The translations under genes and the position numbers were made by a program. DNA of 64,000 bases from Acephala macrosclerotiorum (Eukaryota > Ascomycota > Leotiomycetes > Helotiales > Mollisiaceae): positions 347,058 to 411,057 of the forward strand of contig MU119226.1 of the NCBI GenBank assembly GCA_014904845.1. Reading direction: 5' to 3'. The notes beneath the pieces are model-generated. The model had not been told where the DNA came from. It worked only from the letters and a program-made list of their open reading frames with translations, and made no database searches. Below are positions 1-10,712 of this stretch, one piece after another (the stretch's first letter is position 1; every line of letters begins with the position of its first letter).

Positions 1-154
1 CAATCTCTTCAATCGTATCCACTACTGTTATCTGAACCATAAGGGTCCCTGTCGCGTAAGGAGTTTGAGACCGAGCCGCTATGGGCCAATATTTCGCGAG
101 CTTTTTTAATTCGTGAGCTAGGGATTCGTCTTCATGAACATCTCCACCTTGCAT
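1..154 (-). CDS. possible partial gene running off the left edge
   Basis: Read on the minus strand, a frame stays open from an ATG at 154 to the window edge (51 codons). The same frame is open further upstream until a stop near position 222. The peptide has a mixed, globular-looking composition: an acidic start, then Lys-rich and Trp-containing segments, then a run of hydrophobic and Thr/Val residues toward the edge. I do not recognise the family. It may instead be an internal exon, in which case the ATG is not the start. The open frame is short enough to be chance; no splice site or domain confirms it. Confidence 0.25.
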   Translation of the reverse strand, partial: MQGGDVHEDESLAHELKKLAKYWPIAARSQTPYATGTLMVQITVVDTIEEI

Positions 155-828
155 ATTCTTATCGCGACATCTTGGCAAAGTGGCGCGAGGAAGAATGTCA
201 CCGCGACCCTTTTCCACTCAAATTCGCAAGTGACGCGGCCGGAGGGGCTCATCGTTCATGTGCTTCTGCCACATAGTTTTAAGCTTAGAATTATGAATAT
301 GAATTGTATCTCCTCATCTTTCTCCGCAACTTGAGGACCAGCATTCAGATCATGCCTTTCCAATCCTACCTACCAGCGAGCACACGTCTCTATCTTGGTC
401 CCGTCTTACTCCTCGATGCTTCACTTGACCTAGTCCTTGATCAGATAGCGGTGGGACAAGCTCTTATCTCGAGATTAATATTCCCGCGCGCCGAAGCATT
501 GTCGGGCCAACTTCCTGGTCTTTGAAAACGCCACTGATGGAATCTTTCTCTTCGGCTCATGATATGAGATGCAAGGGAGATGGGAGCGGGTGAGTTGTGG
601 CAAGCTGCACGATGAGGGTGTTGACTGATCGACTTCAGATTTTTTTTCGTGGCGTTCGGATATGAGATGTTCCTGAAATTGAGAGGAAATGGAGAAGATA
701 CAACAAGAGTCATGGAGAGTATGTGTGACATAGTAAATGCTATTCAGGGAGCGCTGTATCGCGGCCAAAGAAGGAGAGAATAAGACCAAGGCTTCAACCA
801 CTCAATCCAAGCCACTTCGTTAAACAAT
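155..828. other. intergenic, nothing recognised
   Basis: The open frames here (up to 108 codons on minus, around 475-801) overlap each other on both strands and have no recognisable domain. This stretch lies downstream of the P450 gene, so it should hold its 3' UTR and terminator. Confidence 0.5.
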
Positions 829-2517
829 TCACACCTCAGCCTCATGCAACCTAACCCTCACCCCTCTTCCACTCCTATTCGAAAAAATATACTGAAAGAA
901 AACGTCCTCAGCATCCTCACTCACCATCCCATCAAACCTCTGCAAAAATCTCACAACCACGTACCCCGTCTCCGTCAACGCAAACTGCTGCCCAATACAC
1001 TTCCTCCTCCCCGCCCCAAATGGCAAGAATTCCCACCCCTGGTGCCCATTACCACCCAAACTCCTCTCCCACCTCTCAGGCTTAAACTCTTTAACATTAG
1101 CCCCCCAGATATCCTCCCTGTGCTGCATCGCGTAATTAGCTATCAAAATCCTCATCCCCTTCGGTATGAAGATAGGAGAAGAGCCATCTGCTCCACCACC
1201 GTAGGGAAGCATAGTGTCAGAGGTGGCAAAACGTTCGTTTACGGGTACGACGGCTGCGACGCGGAGGACTTCTTGGATTACGTGGTTTAGGTATTCGCAG
1301 TTCTTCAATTTCTGGAATGAAATTTCGCCTGTTCGATTACTCCCAAACTCCTCTAAAATAATCGAACGCAGTTTTGAGAAGACGTGCGGATTGCGAGCTA
1401 GGTGGTAGAATACCCAGCCTAGTAAAGAGCCTGTGGTGTCGCGACCTGCGTTCAGAATCTGCAATGTTTCATTTCGGAGCTCGAGAGGGTTTTGGGTGTA
1501 TTTCGCAAGCTCGTCGAGGAGAAAGAATCGTCGAGGTTTTGAGGATTCGATTTCGGATTCTAGTTTCGATGCAGAGGGTTTGTTGAGACGGCACGTGACG
1601 AGCTCATCGACGAAACGGTGGACTTCTCGGCAGTGGTTTGTGAAGTTGGTGGAGTAGATGAAGCGATTCCAGCGTCCGAAGAGCCCTTTTGTGTATAGCC
1701 AGGATTTCCCGGCTTCGAGATGGTAGGAAAAGTTTGAGTCTAGGCGTTTGCTGTCTCCAATGTTTTCGGCTGTCATTTGGGTTTGGGAGTTGACTGAGCG
1801 GCCGTAGAGGAATTCGGTGGCGACATCCATAGTAAGGTTGAGGAATAGTGGCGCGAGGTCGACGGCTGTGGTCCAGCCATCTTTGCCGCGGGAAAGAATT
1901 GACAGGCTGAGAAGGGACTGAACATGTTCTTCTTCGACGTTGAGGTCTGAGATTTGTTCGCGCGCAAACTGATTGGTTGTGATGTTAGTGACTGATTGCT
2001 CAACAAGCCAGATTAAGAAATGACGATGGCTTACTTGAGGTCTCAAAAGCTGTCGGGAGTGTTTCCAAGCTTCTCCTTGGGCAGTGAAGATACCATCTCC
2101 TAGCAATGGAGACCAGATATCCTTCCTGTGTGGGCTGATCTCGAAGTCGCGAGAATTGGTTTGGAAGATAGCTCTGGCATTCTCGGGATCGCGCGTCACG
2201 ATCAATTCATAATCCAGAGCTGAAGCGCGGAAGGTATGGACATCCTGTCCGACTTCATCGAATTTCTCAATGAACCATTGAGGAGTACGTCCTTCTTTAT
2301 TCGCCTTAGAGACTTCAGACAGTCTTCCAAGTCCAAGAAAGCCTGTTCTTGAAAGGGTTGGAGGATCCTCACATCCTCGTACTTTTGCTTCCGCTGCTTG
2401 TCTCCTTCTAGAGACTGCAGTTGATACACGCCAGAAAATAAAGGATAGAACTCCAAATAAAAACAACAAAGTGGAAGTAGGCATTGTGATGCCAGGTCTA
2501 GACTGGGGTGAGTACAA
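829..2517 (-). CDS. cytochrome P450, CYP52-like (alkane/fatty-acid hydroxylase type)
   Basis: A microsomal haem monooxygenase. Visible landmarks in order: an N-terminal hydrophobic anchor, the I-helix motif AGRDTT, the ExxR helix (EVLR), and the haem loop FGAGRRKCIGQ with its Cys ligand near the C-terminus. The segment LLRPQ-FAREQ is typical of the CYP52-type clan, whose known members hydroxylate n-alkanes and fatty acids; the actual substrate is unknown. The frame is open throughout, but 22 codons between RPQ and FAREQ read as filler and are bounded by GTAAGC and CAG. I call this an in-frame 66-nt intron (2034-1969), leaving 540 residues, the usual P450 length. The first Met is at 2517; Met at 2484 puts the anchor at the very N-terminus and is equally likely. 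It is divergent from the acyltransferase at 3264, with a 746-bp shared promoter region. Confidence 0.93.
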   Translation of the reverse strand: MYSPQSRPGITMPTSTLLFLFGVLSFIFWRVSTAVSRRRQAAEAKVRGCEDPPTLSRTGFLGLGRLSEVSKANKEGRTPQWFIEKFDEVGQDVHTFRASALDYELIVTRDPENARAIFQTNSRDFEISPHRKDIWSPLLGDGIFTAQGEAWKHSRQLLRPQVSHRHFLIWLVEQSVTNITTNQFAREQISDLNVEEEHVQSLLSLSILSRGKDGWTTAVDLAPLFLNLTMDVATEFLYGRSVNSQTQMTAENIGDSKRLDSNFSYHLEAGKSWLYTKGLFGRWNRFIYSTNFTNHCREVHRFVDELVTCRLNKPSASKLESEIESSKPRRFFLLDELAKYTQNPLELRNETLQILNAGRDTTGSLLGWVFYHLARNPHVFSKLRSIILEEFGSNRTGEISFQKLKNCEYLNHVIQEVLRVAAVVPVNERFATSDTMLPYGGGADGSSPIFIPKGMRILIANYAMQHREDIWGANVKEFKPERWERSLGGNGHQGWEFLPFGAGRRKCIGQQFALTETGYVVVRFLQRFDGMVSEDAEDVFFQYIFSNRSGRGVRVRLHEAEV

Positions 2518-3263
2518 AAGAATGAAGAAAGAAGGGGACCAAAAATTGGAGAGTGATTTTCCTGAGAGTACGAATTCTCATCCCCTACGTAGCCAAAGAA
2601 AGAAACTGTATCTTGCCGCAGAGCCCAATTGATCTGCATAGGACCTACTGCAGGTCGTCTCTTTGCAGATTGATCGTCATCTGCCTACCAGACTCGATCA
2701 TGCCTGATTCGTAGTTGAAAAATGATTTTCAAAACGCCCCCAGGCCCACTGCTGGGTGTGGCGACAGCCCGCGTTCAGGCTTGCGGGGGGCATAACAATA
2801 GTCCGACATTAGGGCACACTATGCTCGCTTAATTTATCAGCTTCTCGACTTAGCTTCATCAGGGGCCTGAAGCATCGTTCAGCAAAAGCTTTCTCGCAAA
2901 ATCACTGGCTTTCCCAACTGAAGTGGGAACTGCTAGCTGTGCTTTTGCTCGGACTTGCTAATCTCAGACGTAGATCTCCGGGAGACAGCAGGGCCACAAA
3001 GCTCAGCTACAGAAAATCATAGCTCTCTCTGGATATCGCACTCTCAATCTGGAAGACGGAGCTCGGGAGCCGTTCGTAGGGTTCTCGACAGAAGGGAAAG
3101 ATATGAAAGTCCTGTAGGACATGTGTTCTGCTGGAGGCGGAAGACTCACGAAGTAGACGTTCTGCTGCAGAACCATTTTTACCTCTCATTATTTGAGCAT
3201 CGGCTGCGGAACTCTTCTACAATTCTGTCTTTCCACTGCAACCGCTCCACTATTGATCTCGCC
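2518..3263. promoter_or_regulatory. shared divergent promoter region of P450 and acyltransferase
   Basis: About 0.75 kb separates the two divergent starts. The frame of the acyltransferase is open upstream to 2955, but that stretch has no family similarity, so I treat it as 5' region. No clear TATA box or known operator was found. The arrangement allows the two genes to be co-regulated; this is inference from geometry only. Confidence 0.4.
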
Positions 3264-4729
3264 ATGGGTTCAGCAGGGTCACTTGTGCACCAGCTATCGC
3301 CAGTGGACCACCTCTCACCCCGAGTCCACGTGCCTAAGCTTCTGTACTTTGCCTCCGAAGAGGAACCTGATGTGATCGTGGAGACGCTCCGCGATGGGCT
3401 GGCAAAAAGTGTCTTGGCCTTGCCTATACTTGGAGGCACTGTTGGCTTGTTGCCAGGAGCTGCGCAGAAGGGAACTCTTGCCATTCAGGCTCCATACTTC
3501 AAAGCTGATGACAGTAACAAACCCTCTTCTTTATTCTCACTCCTTGATTTTGCTGCATTGGAGTTCCCAGCTCTCGATCATTGCAGTAAGCACCATGCTG
3601 ATACCCTGTAGTTCTGTCCGTGAAGGATGTGCGTAATGACTATGACTTCAAAGAGATTAAGTCAAGGCACTTCCCACCTGATGCATTGAGCGGCGAGATA
3701 TTTGCAGCAGAAGTAGCGGCCAATCCAAGACGTGTGCTCCATGCTCAGGCAAATTTCATTCGAGGAGGGGTAGTACTTGTTTTCGCCATCCACCACTGTG
3801 TCGTAGACGAAACGGGAATCTTCGATGTGGTGAAATTGTGGTCGGCATTCTGCTGTGGAGCTGATGGTTCGGGCCTTGTCAAGCCAGAGTGGACTGATAG
3901 AAGTCCTCTCATGAAAGGTGAAGGCACTGGTCGCCTTGCGGATCACCCTGAATACAATCTGCTACCCGAAGACAAGTCGGCCACCCTCGAATCCAAACCA
4001 GCCGAGTACATCTCAAAAGCTTCAGATACTTCCTCGTCCGCTATATTCTTCTTCTCCGACGATTCTCTGGCGCAGCTAAAAAGATCTGCAGACCAAAAGG
4101 CAGACGGCGATTGGATATCCACCAACGATGCATTGTGCGCGCTCATATGGTCTCGAGTAACAAAGGCCCGCCACTCTGTTGGCATGGGAGACGCCACGTA
4201 CTCCATGTTTAACATGATTGTCAACGGACGCAGCCGAATGGACCCTCCAATGTCTGACGAATATATGGGCAATGTGGTCTTCGTCTCCAAAGCAATCTCT
4301 GGATTGGACGCGTTGACTTCTTCATCCGAACTCGCAGATCTTGCATCGATAATTCGAAAATCTGTGCTCGAAGTCGACAACAAGGCCATCAAGGATAAGG
4401 TAAAGGCTGTCGCGTCGGTGGATGATATTGGGCGCCTCGCTCCGGGAGGGTACAACTCGTTCGGACGCAATGTCGGTTGCACTTCGTGGGCAAACCAAGC
4501 ATATTACTCTTTGGATTGGGGTAAAGCTCTCGGCACGATCGAAAGGGTTCGCTGGCGGAAGACCATCAGCGACGGCATCTTCGTAATTTTCCCACGCATC
4601 ACATCCGAAGCTGGAGTCAATGCGGGTGGTGGCGGATTGGAGGTTTATATTGGTTTGGAGAAGGAGCCGCTCGAGTTGCTGCGCAAGGACAAAGTGTTCA
4701 CACAGTATGCTGAGTGGAGATGTTCTTGA
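3264..4729 (+). CDS. BAHD / trichothecene-3-O-acetyltransferase-like acyltransferase
   Basis: An acyl-CoA-dependent O-acyltransferase of the PF02458 type. The catalytic HxxxD is seen as HHCVVD (His145, Asp149) and the structural DFGWG-type motif as SLDWGKALG near residue 385. Two open frames must be joined: exon 1 is 3264-3513, a 98-nt intron runs 3514-3611 (GTAACA donor, CTGAT branch, CTGTAG acceptor), and exon 2 is 3612-4729. The join reads ADD-ILSVKDVRNDYDF, matching the family's conserved VKD segment, and gives 455 residues, the usual size. A tempting 26-nt intron at 3586 was rejected as too short. Met at 3264 was chosen because family similarity begins there. Tri101-like enzymes acetylate sesquiterpenoids, but many relatives act on other metabolites, so the substrate is open. 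It lies next to a P450 and a VOC-fold protein. Confidence 0.88.
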
Positions 4730-5530
4730 AGCAGAGGGCTAGATTCGCTTGTGGTGAGGTCAAATTATATTGCCGCTTTTCACCGCCCTCGCCCTAGCAG
4801 TAACCTTAGTGCCTGAATCGACACCTTGTCTCAGCAAAAAAAATACTTCACGAATATTGGCTTCCTCGCCGACATTGCTTGAATATACTGTGAAGGCATT
4901 TGTGGCGATTTCCACGATTGCCATCGTGGATTTGCGTTATGAGAAGCATAGCTGCTGAGACCAAGTGAAGCACACAGAGTTCACTGGTAACACATATTCA
5001 TACTCGGGGCTTGAACTTGATACCCGTCCAAGAGGTAGCCCATCACCGAGTTTATCACGGAAAGCCAGAGCACTCAGAGTCCGGGGTACAAGTGGCCCCC
5101 TCTCAGCAAGGCTAGAATCCGGCTTGGTGGCTAATATCATCTGTAGCTGGCATGCAGTGTATTGCCAAGTTCGCGAAGCCCGAGAGCCGAATGGCGAGGT
5201 AATACCAATTCATGCGTCCTTCGTTCTGAACGTCTGCACGAACTATGACCAGAGCATCCCAATACGATGTATCCAATGGCAACATATGGACTTTCTATAC
5301 CGTCCAGTCAGCAGCCTTAGCGCAGACGGAAGTCTTTTAAGGCTGAAAGGATGATCATCAGCTACCCCGCGTTGACCTTCAGCTTATTACAAACCCACGT
5401 CAGTATAGCCTGACCTCTTTGTCCTTTCACGTTGATAAAAGTCCATGATGTCGTCTCCACTTTCAAGTCATCGAAGTCGTCACATCTATCAGCTACATCC
5501 AGGATAGCATCCTTCGAACCAACAATCAAC
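4730..5530. other. intergenic between acyltransferase and VOC protein
   Basis: About 0.8 kb. A 129-codon open frame at 4965-5354 has no recognisable domain and biased composition, so it was not called. The last 100 bp form the 5' region of the VOC gene; its frame is open back to 5432 but the likely Met is at 5531. Confidence 0.5.
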
Positions 5531-6115
5531 ATGTCTGCAACCTTCGCCAATCCCGGGACGAAAGTCATCTCTCCAATCCAGCTCGCACACGTTGTGTTGA
5601 AGACTCAACCCTCAAACTTTAAAAAGATGGTCGACTTTTACAAAACCTTCCTCTCTGCAAATATCAGCCATGAGAACGATTATATTTCTTTCCTCCGCTA
5701 CGACGACGAGCATCACAGAATTGCAATCGTCGCCATGCCCGATGTTGGGCCCAGAGACCCAAAAGCCAGCGGTCTCTTTCACATCGCATTCACGTTCAAC
5801 AGTCTCACCGACCTCGCTCTTGCCTATCTCCAGCGCAAGGCCCACGGTATAGAACCATACTGGTCTGTCAATCATGGACCAACTACGAGCGTTTACTACC
5901 GGGATCCTGATGGCAACGATTTGGAGACTCAGGTCGACAATATGAGCATGGATGAAGCCAACGACTTCATGATGACTCCAGAGTTTGCTGAGAATCCAAT
6001 TGGGGTTGACTTTGTACCGGAGGATCTCATCAAGAGGTTGGAGTCTGGTGAGAGCGACGAGTCGATTAAGAAGAGGCCTAAGATCGGCCCTCGAGGTATT
6101 CCAACATTCTTCTAG
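5531..6115 (+). CDS. VOC-superfamily (glyoxalase / extradiol-dioxygenase-like) protein
   Basis: A single-exon protein of 194 residues. It shows the vicinal-oxygen-chelate pattern: His20 in QLAHVVLKT, His84 in GLFHIAFTF and Glu132 in DLETQVDN, preceded by YYRDPDGN. A His-His-Glu triad at this spacing is the metal site of extradiol catechol-2,3-dioxygenase-like domains; glyoxalase I and fosfomycin-resistance folds share the scaffold. It has no signal peptide and is probably cytosolic. The C-terminal 60 residues are acidic then basic and resemble fungal members of this group. Met at 5531 is chosen because the 33 upstream codons in frame look non-coding. It is downstream of the acyltransferase in the same direction, 0.8 kb away, so it may belong to the same small pathway. 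The substrate cannot be read from the sequence. Confidence 0.85.
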   Translation: MSATFANPGTKVISPIQLAHVVLKTQPSNFKKMVDFYKTFLSANISHENDYISFLRYDDEHHRIAIVAMPDVGPRDPKASGLFHIAFTFNSLTDLALAYLQRKAHGIEPYWSVNHGPTTSVYYRDPDGNDLETQVDNMSMDEANDFMMTPEFAENPIGVDFVPEDLIKRLESGESDESIKKRPKIGPRGIPTFF

Positions 6116-8260
6116 GCAGTTTTGGGGCAGACGCTCGTATTTTTTTGGTGGTTTATGAATACCCCTCCGTTCAAATTGTTAACCTTCTAGCCTGAGCACC
6201 TCCTTTTCCTAAAAGCATTCCTGGATGAAAACATTAGCTAGGACAAGCCTTTGTGATATCAGGTTCAAAACTTGGTCAAGAATCAAGACTTACGTCCAAT
6301 ACACAAACAATTTTAAGCCCACACAAGGTGGACTCCTCAGGCTCCCACCAACGGAGCTCCAAACCATCACCTATACCGCTGCCTAGTCATTCCACTGATC
6401 AACCATCTATCAATTATGCATATAACTCTCCTTCTAACACTCTCCCCTTATCCGGGTAGCAATCCACATCTAACTCCATCGTTTCCCTCATGCATTGCCC
6501 CAAGCATTTCCTTTCATAATCCCACTAAGGGGATATGTCGCTCTTGGCTAGGTTTTGAGTTTTGCTCAAACATTGAGGTCACTGTGAGAAACTGAACCAT
6601 TCCTCTGAGCTGATATGAAGATGAGGGGAAGTAAATCAAGATTCATGAGATGCGGGCATGCTTAATGCCTGTTGTAATTTCAACCCACTTCATCTAAAGT
6701 TGGAGGCAGACTCTCCTAACTTAGGAATCTCCCAATCCCCGCCCAAATCCCTAATCCCATCATCCCACAACTTCTCAACCTCATGTCCCCCCTTATCAAC
6801 CCTTCCGACCGTCATCCAATTCGCTTGTCCACCACAAATACCTCTATCTGTAGCACAACTACCCCTCAGCGGGAGGTTGAACGTCCTTTGATCATACCAT
6901 CTACATTATCTCAAGAAGTACAAGGAGGTACCTGTTGCTTCAATAAGTTTGTCAACAGAGGAGTAACAGTGACATTTTGTGAACTATTCTGTGCGATGGG
7001 TGTTGGCTGTGAAGGCGACGGGGTGGTGCGGACAGAGGAAGAGCTCGATGCGTTGGTGGGTGCAGAGGGTGTAGGAGAAGAGATAGATGTGACACATTTT
7101 GAGGTCGATGCTCTTGAAGTTGGAGATGGTGCCGTGGTTGAATGGAAGTGTAGTAATAATAATACCTTGATGTTCCTATGTAGAGGAAAACATTTGAAGG
7201 AGGATATGTATGGAACATTCATAAGTCTCGAGACCCTGGGCGGCGTTTGTGATGTAATAATTGTACGTGCTCCAGAGTTGTGAATAGTACTGGGAGTTTG
7301 AGGATGATGTTTGACCTCGAACTAAACATTGCTGGTAATAGAGGATCTGGCTGAGCGAGAAACATTCATCTCTAGGAAGATGACTTTGAAATGTCTGACA
7401 ATGTGCATGCAAATCATAAGGCCAAAAGGTCTAGCTTCATATCTTAGCTAAATACCAACATTGAGATTACAGTTTTGTCTCTAATATAACTCGAGTCGCC
7501 GCTACAAACAAGGAGGTCATGGACTGGAGACTTGGTCGTCATCACGTGGAGCAATTCTAAGATTTATATTCGGGGCGGTATTAATCTTGATTAAGAGCTG
7601 TATAAAGATAGCCACCACAAGAAGGTCAAGAAGTTGCACTATGCACATCTGATGAGCTGACCGAGGAAGAGAACGAGGAAAGATGAAGTTGAACCCAAAG
7701 TCAATTCTTGTTGCGACTACCGACTCGAAGCAATTGAGAAAAAACTCGTCTCAGCTCCCAAATCCATCTGAAGAATGTTGCCAGCAGCCCTAGATTTGAC
7801 AACGAAGCTGCTGCTTAAGAGGAAAGCTGCAACCCTAGATGATAAAGCAGGAATCATAGTGCCCAATCATCAACAAGTGGGTCTTAGTTACTAGCAGCAT
7901 GCGCCAGCCGACGGCGACGTGCTCATTGCAACAGCTACCATTAAACGTCTAGTTGTGGTTCGTTGATGTATAATGGGACCTTCTTTCGTGAATGGTGAAC
8001 GATTTAAGCACAGATGCGGCCGCATTCGCGTGATCCACGCAAGTCATGACTTCCTCTGAGCCGTTATGCGTGAATGTAAGTCGTGTGATTGTAATGCGTC
8101 TTGAGATATTGACCTGCTTTATCAAGAAGGCACTACATAAATGCGCAAATTCTGCTTTTTAGATGACTCAACAAACGGCGACTGCTCGCCTTTCACGCAG
8201 GTTGTGTTCTCAAGTGAGACACTGCGTGTGAACTCAAGTCGCGCATTTCCTACTATCTAT
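6116..8260. other. gene-poor stretch with one weak coding signal
   Basis: No recognisable gene. Between about 6690 and 7222 the minus strand has two open segments: one is Ser/Thr/Pro-rich like a secreted-protein linker (6925-7222), the other, ending at a TGA near 6690, is globular-looking with two Cys. They cannot be joined in frame with the obvious GTACCT donor at 6931, since that splice meets a stop at once. The opposite strand is also open over 6783-7283 (166 codons). Neither is called. Confidence 0.3.
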
Positions 8261-8269
8261 GATCGCATT

Positions 8270-8680
8270 CACTTACTCTTCTTCAAAGATGGTCTCGGAA
8301 TAAGCTACAAGGCTGCCAACCGTTGACTCATTCAAGCATAAAAAGAGACGGCGTCTAAGTAAAGCGAGATATAAAAGCAATGAGCAGAATTCTGCCACCC
8401 AGCAATATTCCCCGACGATCGCAATCATGAATGCAACATTCTGTGGAAGTTCACCGCCCACTACTGTCGCATCATTCCGCGCTACGCCAGTTTTGAGGCT
8501 GCTTTGCAATCAAATGGTTATACCCTCTACTAAGAGTCAAAAGAAAGGACAAGAGAACTATGCTTAAAGCCAAAAAAAGGTTAGATACGAATGACAGCAA
8601 AGGCAGATATTTATAGCAAAAGAGATCTTTTTAATTAGACGAATCAATAGGCATTCCGATTCAAGCGTTGCTAGAGGTAG
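8270..8680 (+). repeat. copy A of an old tandem duplication
   Basis: This segment aligns by eye to 9000-9410 with strong divergence but in the same order. Shared blocks are a GACTCA-TTCAAGC-like stretch, AGACG-GTC, AGCGAG followed by TATAAAAGCA, CACCCAGC/ACAG, a downstream ATG, and a final ATCAATA block. The copies lie about 730 bp apart. Only a 46-codon frame follows the ATG at 8427. Confidence 0.5.
8370..8377 (+). promoter_or_regulatory. TATA box (TATAAAAG) in duplicate A
   Basis: A consensus TATAAAAG lies 57 bp before an ATG at 8427. The same box with similar flanks recurs at 9100-9107. The following frame is only 46 codons (to 8567), so its real transcript is unknown. Confidence 0.4.
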
Positions 8681-8999
8681 AGTGCCATATGGTGAAAGAC
8701 GTTGGGGTTGGCGCTACATTCTGTGACCCTGAGGAATGCCCGCGACGACATTTGCATCGTCTGCGAGTGCAGCCATGTTGCCACCTTGTTGATAGAGATC
8801 CATTGGTAGGAGACGCATTGGTCGAAAAGCTTTGGGGTAAAACGTTGGACATATTGTGTCTCTGATATGATCGTAACGAGATGAAGAAACTTGGTCTCAA
8901 ACTCACATCTTCCCATACAATCACAACTTCAAGCACAGCAATCTTGAATAATTAGAGCACTCTCCGCAGTAGAAGGACGGCCTCTCCTAGGTACGTTAC

Positions 9000-9410
9000 A
9001 TTTCATTCCAAATCGGGTCATATTCACCTGCTTTGCCACTTTGGTATCGACCACGACTCACTCAAGCGTTCACAAGACGCAGTCGCAGACAGAGCGAGGT
9101 ATAAAAGCATCGAGCCCACTCTTCCGCTGACACCCAGACAGCTTCTTCTTTCGTTCACCTAACCCCATGGGTGCTCGGGAAGCTCGTCGCCCGGCCATAT
9201 TCGTGATGCGATCTTCCAACTTCCATGCCAGCTTTGTGACCGACAAGCTGCCACTAAGAGCCTTAAACAAAGACTTATAACAAAATCATGTCCACGATCC
9301 AGCTAAGAACTGATAATTTGATAGCAGGAAACTTTGTTGATAACAAGCGAGGCTCTTTTATGAGACAGATCAATAACCTAATACCCAAGCCTGGCAAAGA
9401 CCAACAACGG
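9000..9410 (+). repeat. copy B of an old tandem duplication
   Basis: The partner of 8270-8680. It keeps the TATA box and the downstream ATG (9167, 37-codon frame), but the encoded peptides of A and B are not alike, so the shared sequence looks regulatory or non-coding. The Tc1/mariner element is inserted a few bases past its right end. Confidence 0.5.
9100..9107 (+). promoter_or_regulatory. TATA box (TATAAAAG) in duplicate B
   Basis: TATAAAAG with AGCGAG just upstream, as in copy A. An ATG follows 67 bp downstream at 9167. Confidence 0.4.
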
Positions 9411-9415
9411 AAGTA

Positions 9416-9443
9416 AGAGCTCATTGCAAACTTCTGCGTACAC
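9416..9443 (+). repeat. left terminal inverted repeat of Tc1/mariner element
   Basis: 28 bp, exact reverse complement of 10713-10740, immediately inside a TA dinucleotide. Confidence 0.97.
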
Positions 9444-9528
9444 GTGACATAAATTCACTTTTTTGACACCCACAACCTTAATTTTTTTTAAAATTCTCTT
9501 CGATCTAGCTTCAACTACTTTCAAACTC

Positions 9529-10614
9529 ATGGATCCTGATACTAGTATCCTCTCCTCTCCTCTGGTGCGCGACCACAAGCCCGGAGGAGGCTGGTCAACC
9601 CCCATCAGAAGCTCGATTAGATCCATGCGCCGCGATGGCTTGTCATATGGTCAGATCAGCAAGAAAACAGGCCTTACTAGATCGACAATTCAAAGAATGG
9701 TTAAGGCAAAGAGCTCTCGCAGTACTAGAAAAGGCAAACCAATCAAGAAAAGGGCCCTTACTACTCAACAGATTGCTCGAATGATTAAGTGGCTTAGCGC
9801 CTCTTGGGATAATCGGCGTGCTTCTTATTCTGAGATCAAACGCCAGTTAAACCTCAACTGCTCTACTTCCTCAATATGCCGAGCACTCAGAGCTCGTGGC
9901 TACCGCCGTTGTGTTGCTTGCAAGCGTCTATTCATCAACAAAAAGCAAGCTGAAAAGAGGTTGGCATTCTGTCATAAATACAGATGGTGGGGGACTGCAG
10001 ATTGAAAGAAGGTTTTCTGGAGTGATGAAGCAACATTTGAGACAGGGAAGAGAGGCAGGATCTATGTCACACGGCGTCCAGAAGAGAAGAATTGCCAATC
10101 TTGCATCCAATCAGTCTACAGGAGCGGCAGAGTCAGTGTTATGGTATGGGGTTGCATTGGTTGGGATTTCAAGTCACTACTTATCTTCTTAGAGAGAGAG
10201 GAAGGAAAGAGAGGGATCTGCAGTACAGCATACCTCAAACAGATACTTGAACCACGTGTCTTTGAGCTCTGGGATAGCTTGACAGAAGAAGAGCGTTTGG
10301 ACCACATATTCATGGAAGATGGAGCCAAGGTTCATAAGGGAGTTGCACGCCTTGCTCGCTTAGAGAAGGGGATCAAAAGGTTTGACTGGCCACTTTCTTC
10401 ACCAGACCTCAACCCTATTGAGAAAGTGTGGCGATGGATGAAGCATGAGATTACTAAGCTAGAGAAGGTTCCCACTACTATTGAAGAGATGAAAGAGGTT
10501 TTGCAAGCTCTTTGGGCAGAAGTACAGCCAGAAGATTGGAGATATTTGACTGAGAGGCTCACTTGCAAGATTGAGGACGTCATTGAAGCAAAAGGCATGG
10601 CAACTGTACATTAA
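9529..10614 (+). pseudogene. Tc1/mariner transposase interrupted by one TGA
   Basis: From ATG 9529 the frame encodes a transposase of about 361 codons with a single in-frame TGA at 10003-10005. The N-terminal third has a paired helix-turn-helix DNA-binding region (LSYGQISKKTGLTRSTIQRM, then a second around SYSEIKRQLNL). The catalytic part after the stop has FWSDEATFE, then MEDGAKVH, then WPLSSPDLNPIE, i.e. the DDE/D core with about 33 residues between the second Asp and the Glu. The TGA replaces what should be a Trp codon: the context is GTAD-stop-KKVFWSDE. TGG-to-TGA is a G-to-A change, equal to CpA-to-TpA on the other strand, as RIP would make. The rest of the frame is undamaged. Confidence 0.93.
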
Positions 10615-10712
10615 AAGTTTATAAACATGTAGATTAAGTCTTGAACTCACTATCTTTTGAGTTCTAGGCAAATGCAATAAGAATTGGTTGAGTTATAATG
10701 GTTTATGTTAAG

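Noticed and set aside
844..1290. 148-codon plus-strand frame
   Set aside because: Antisense shadow of the P450 haem region, Pro-rich by frame effect.
3586..3611. A 26-nt GT-AG interval linking the two acyltransferase frames
   Set aside because: Too short for a fungal spliceosomal intron. The 98-nt intron 3514-3611 uses the same acceptor, has a CTGAT branch and restores conserved residues.
6783..7283. 166-codon plus-strand frame
   Set aside because: No domain; the opposite strand is also open with more natural low-complexity sequence, and neither can be spliced convincingly.
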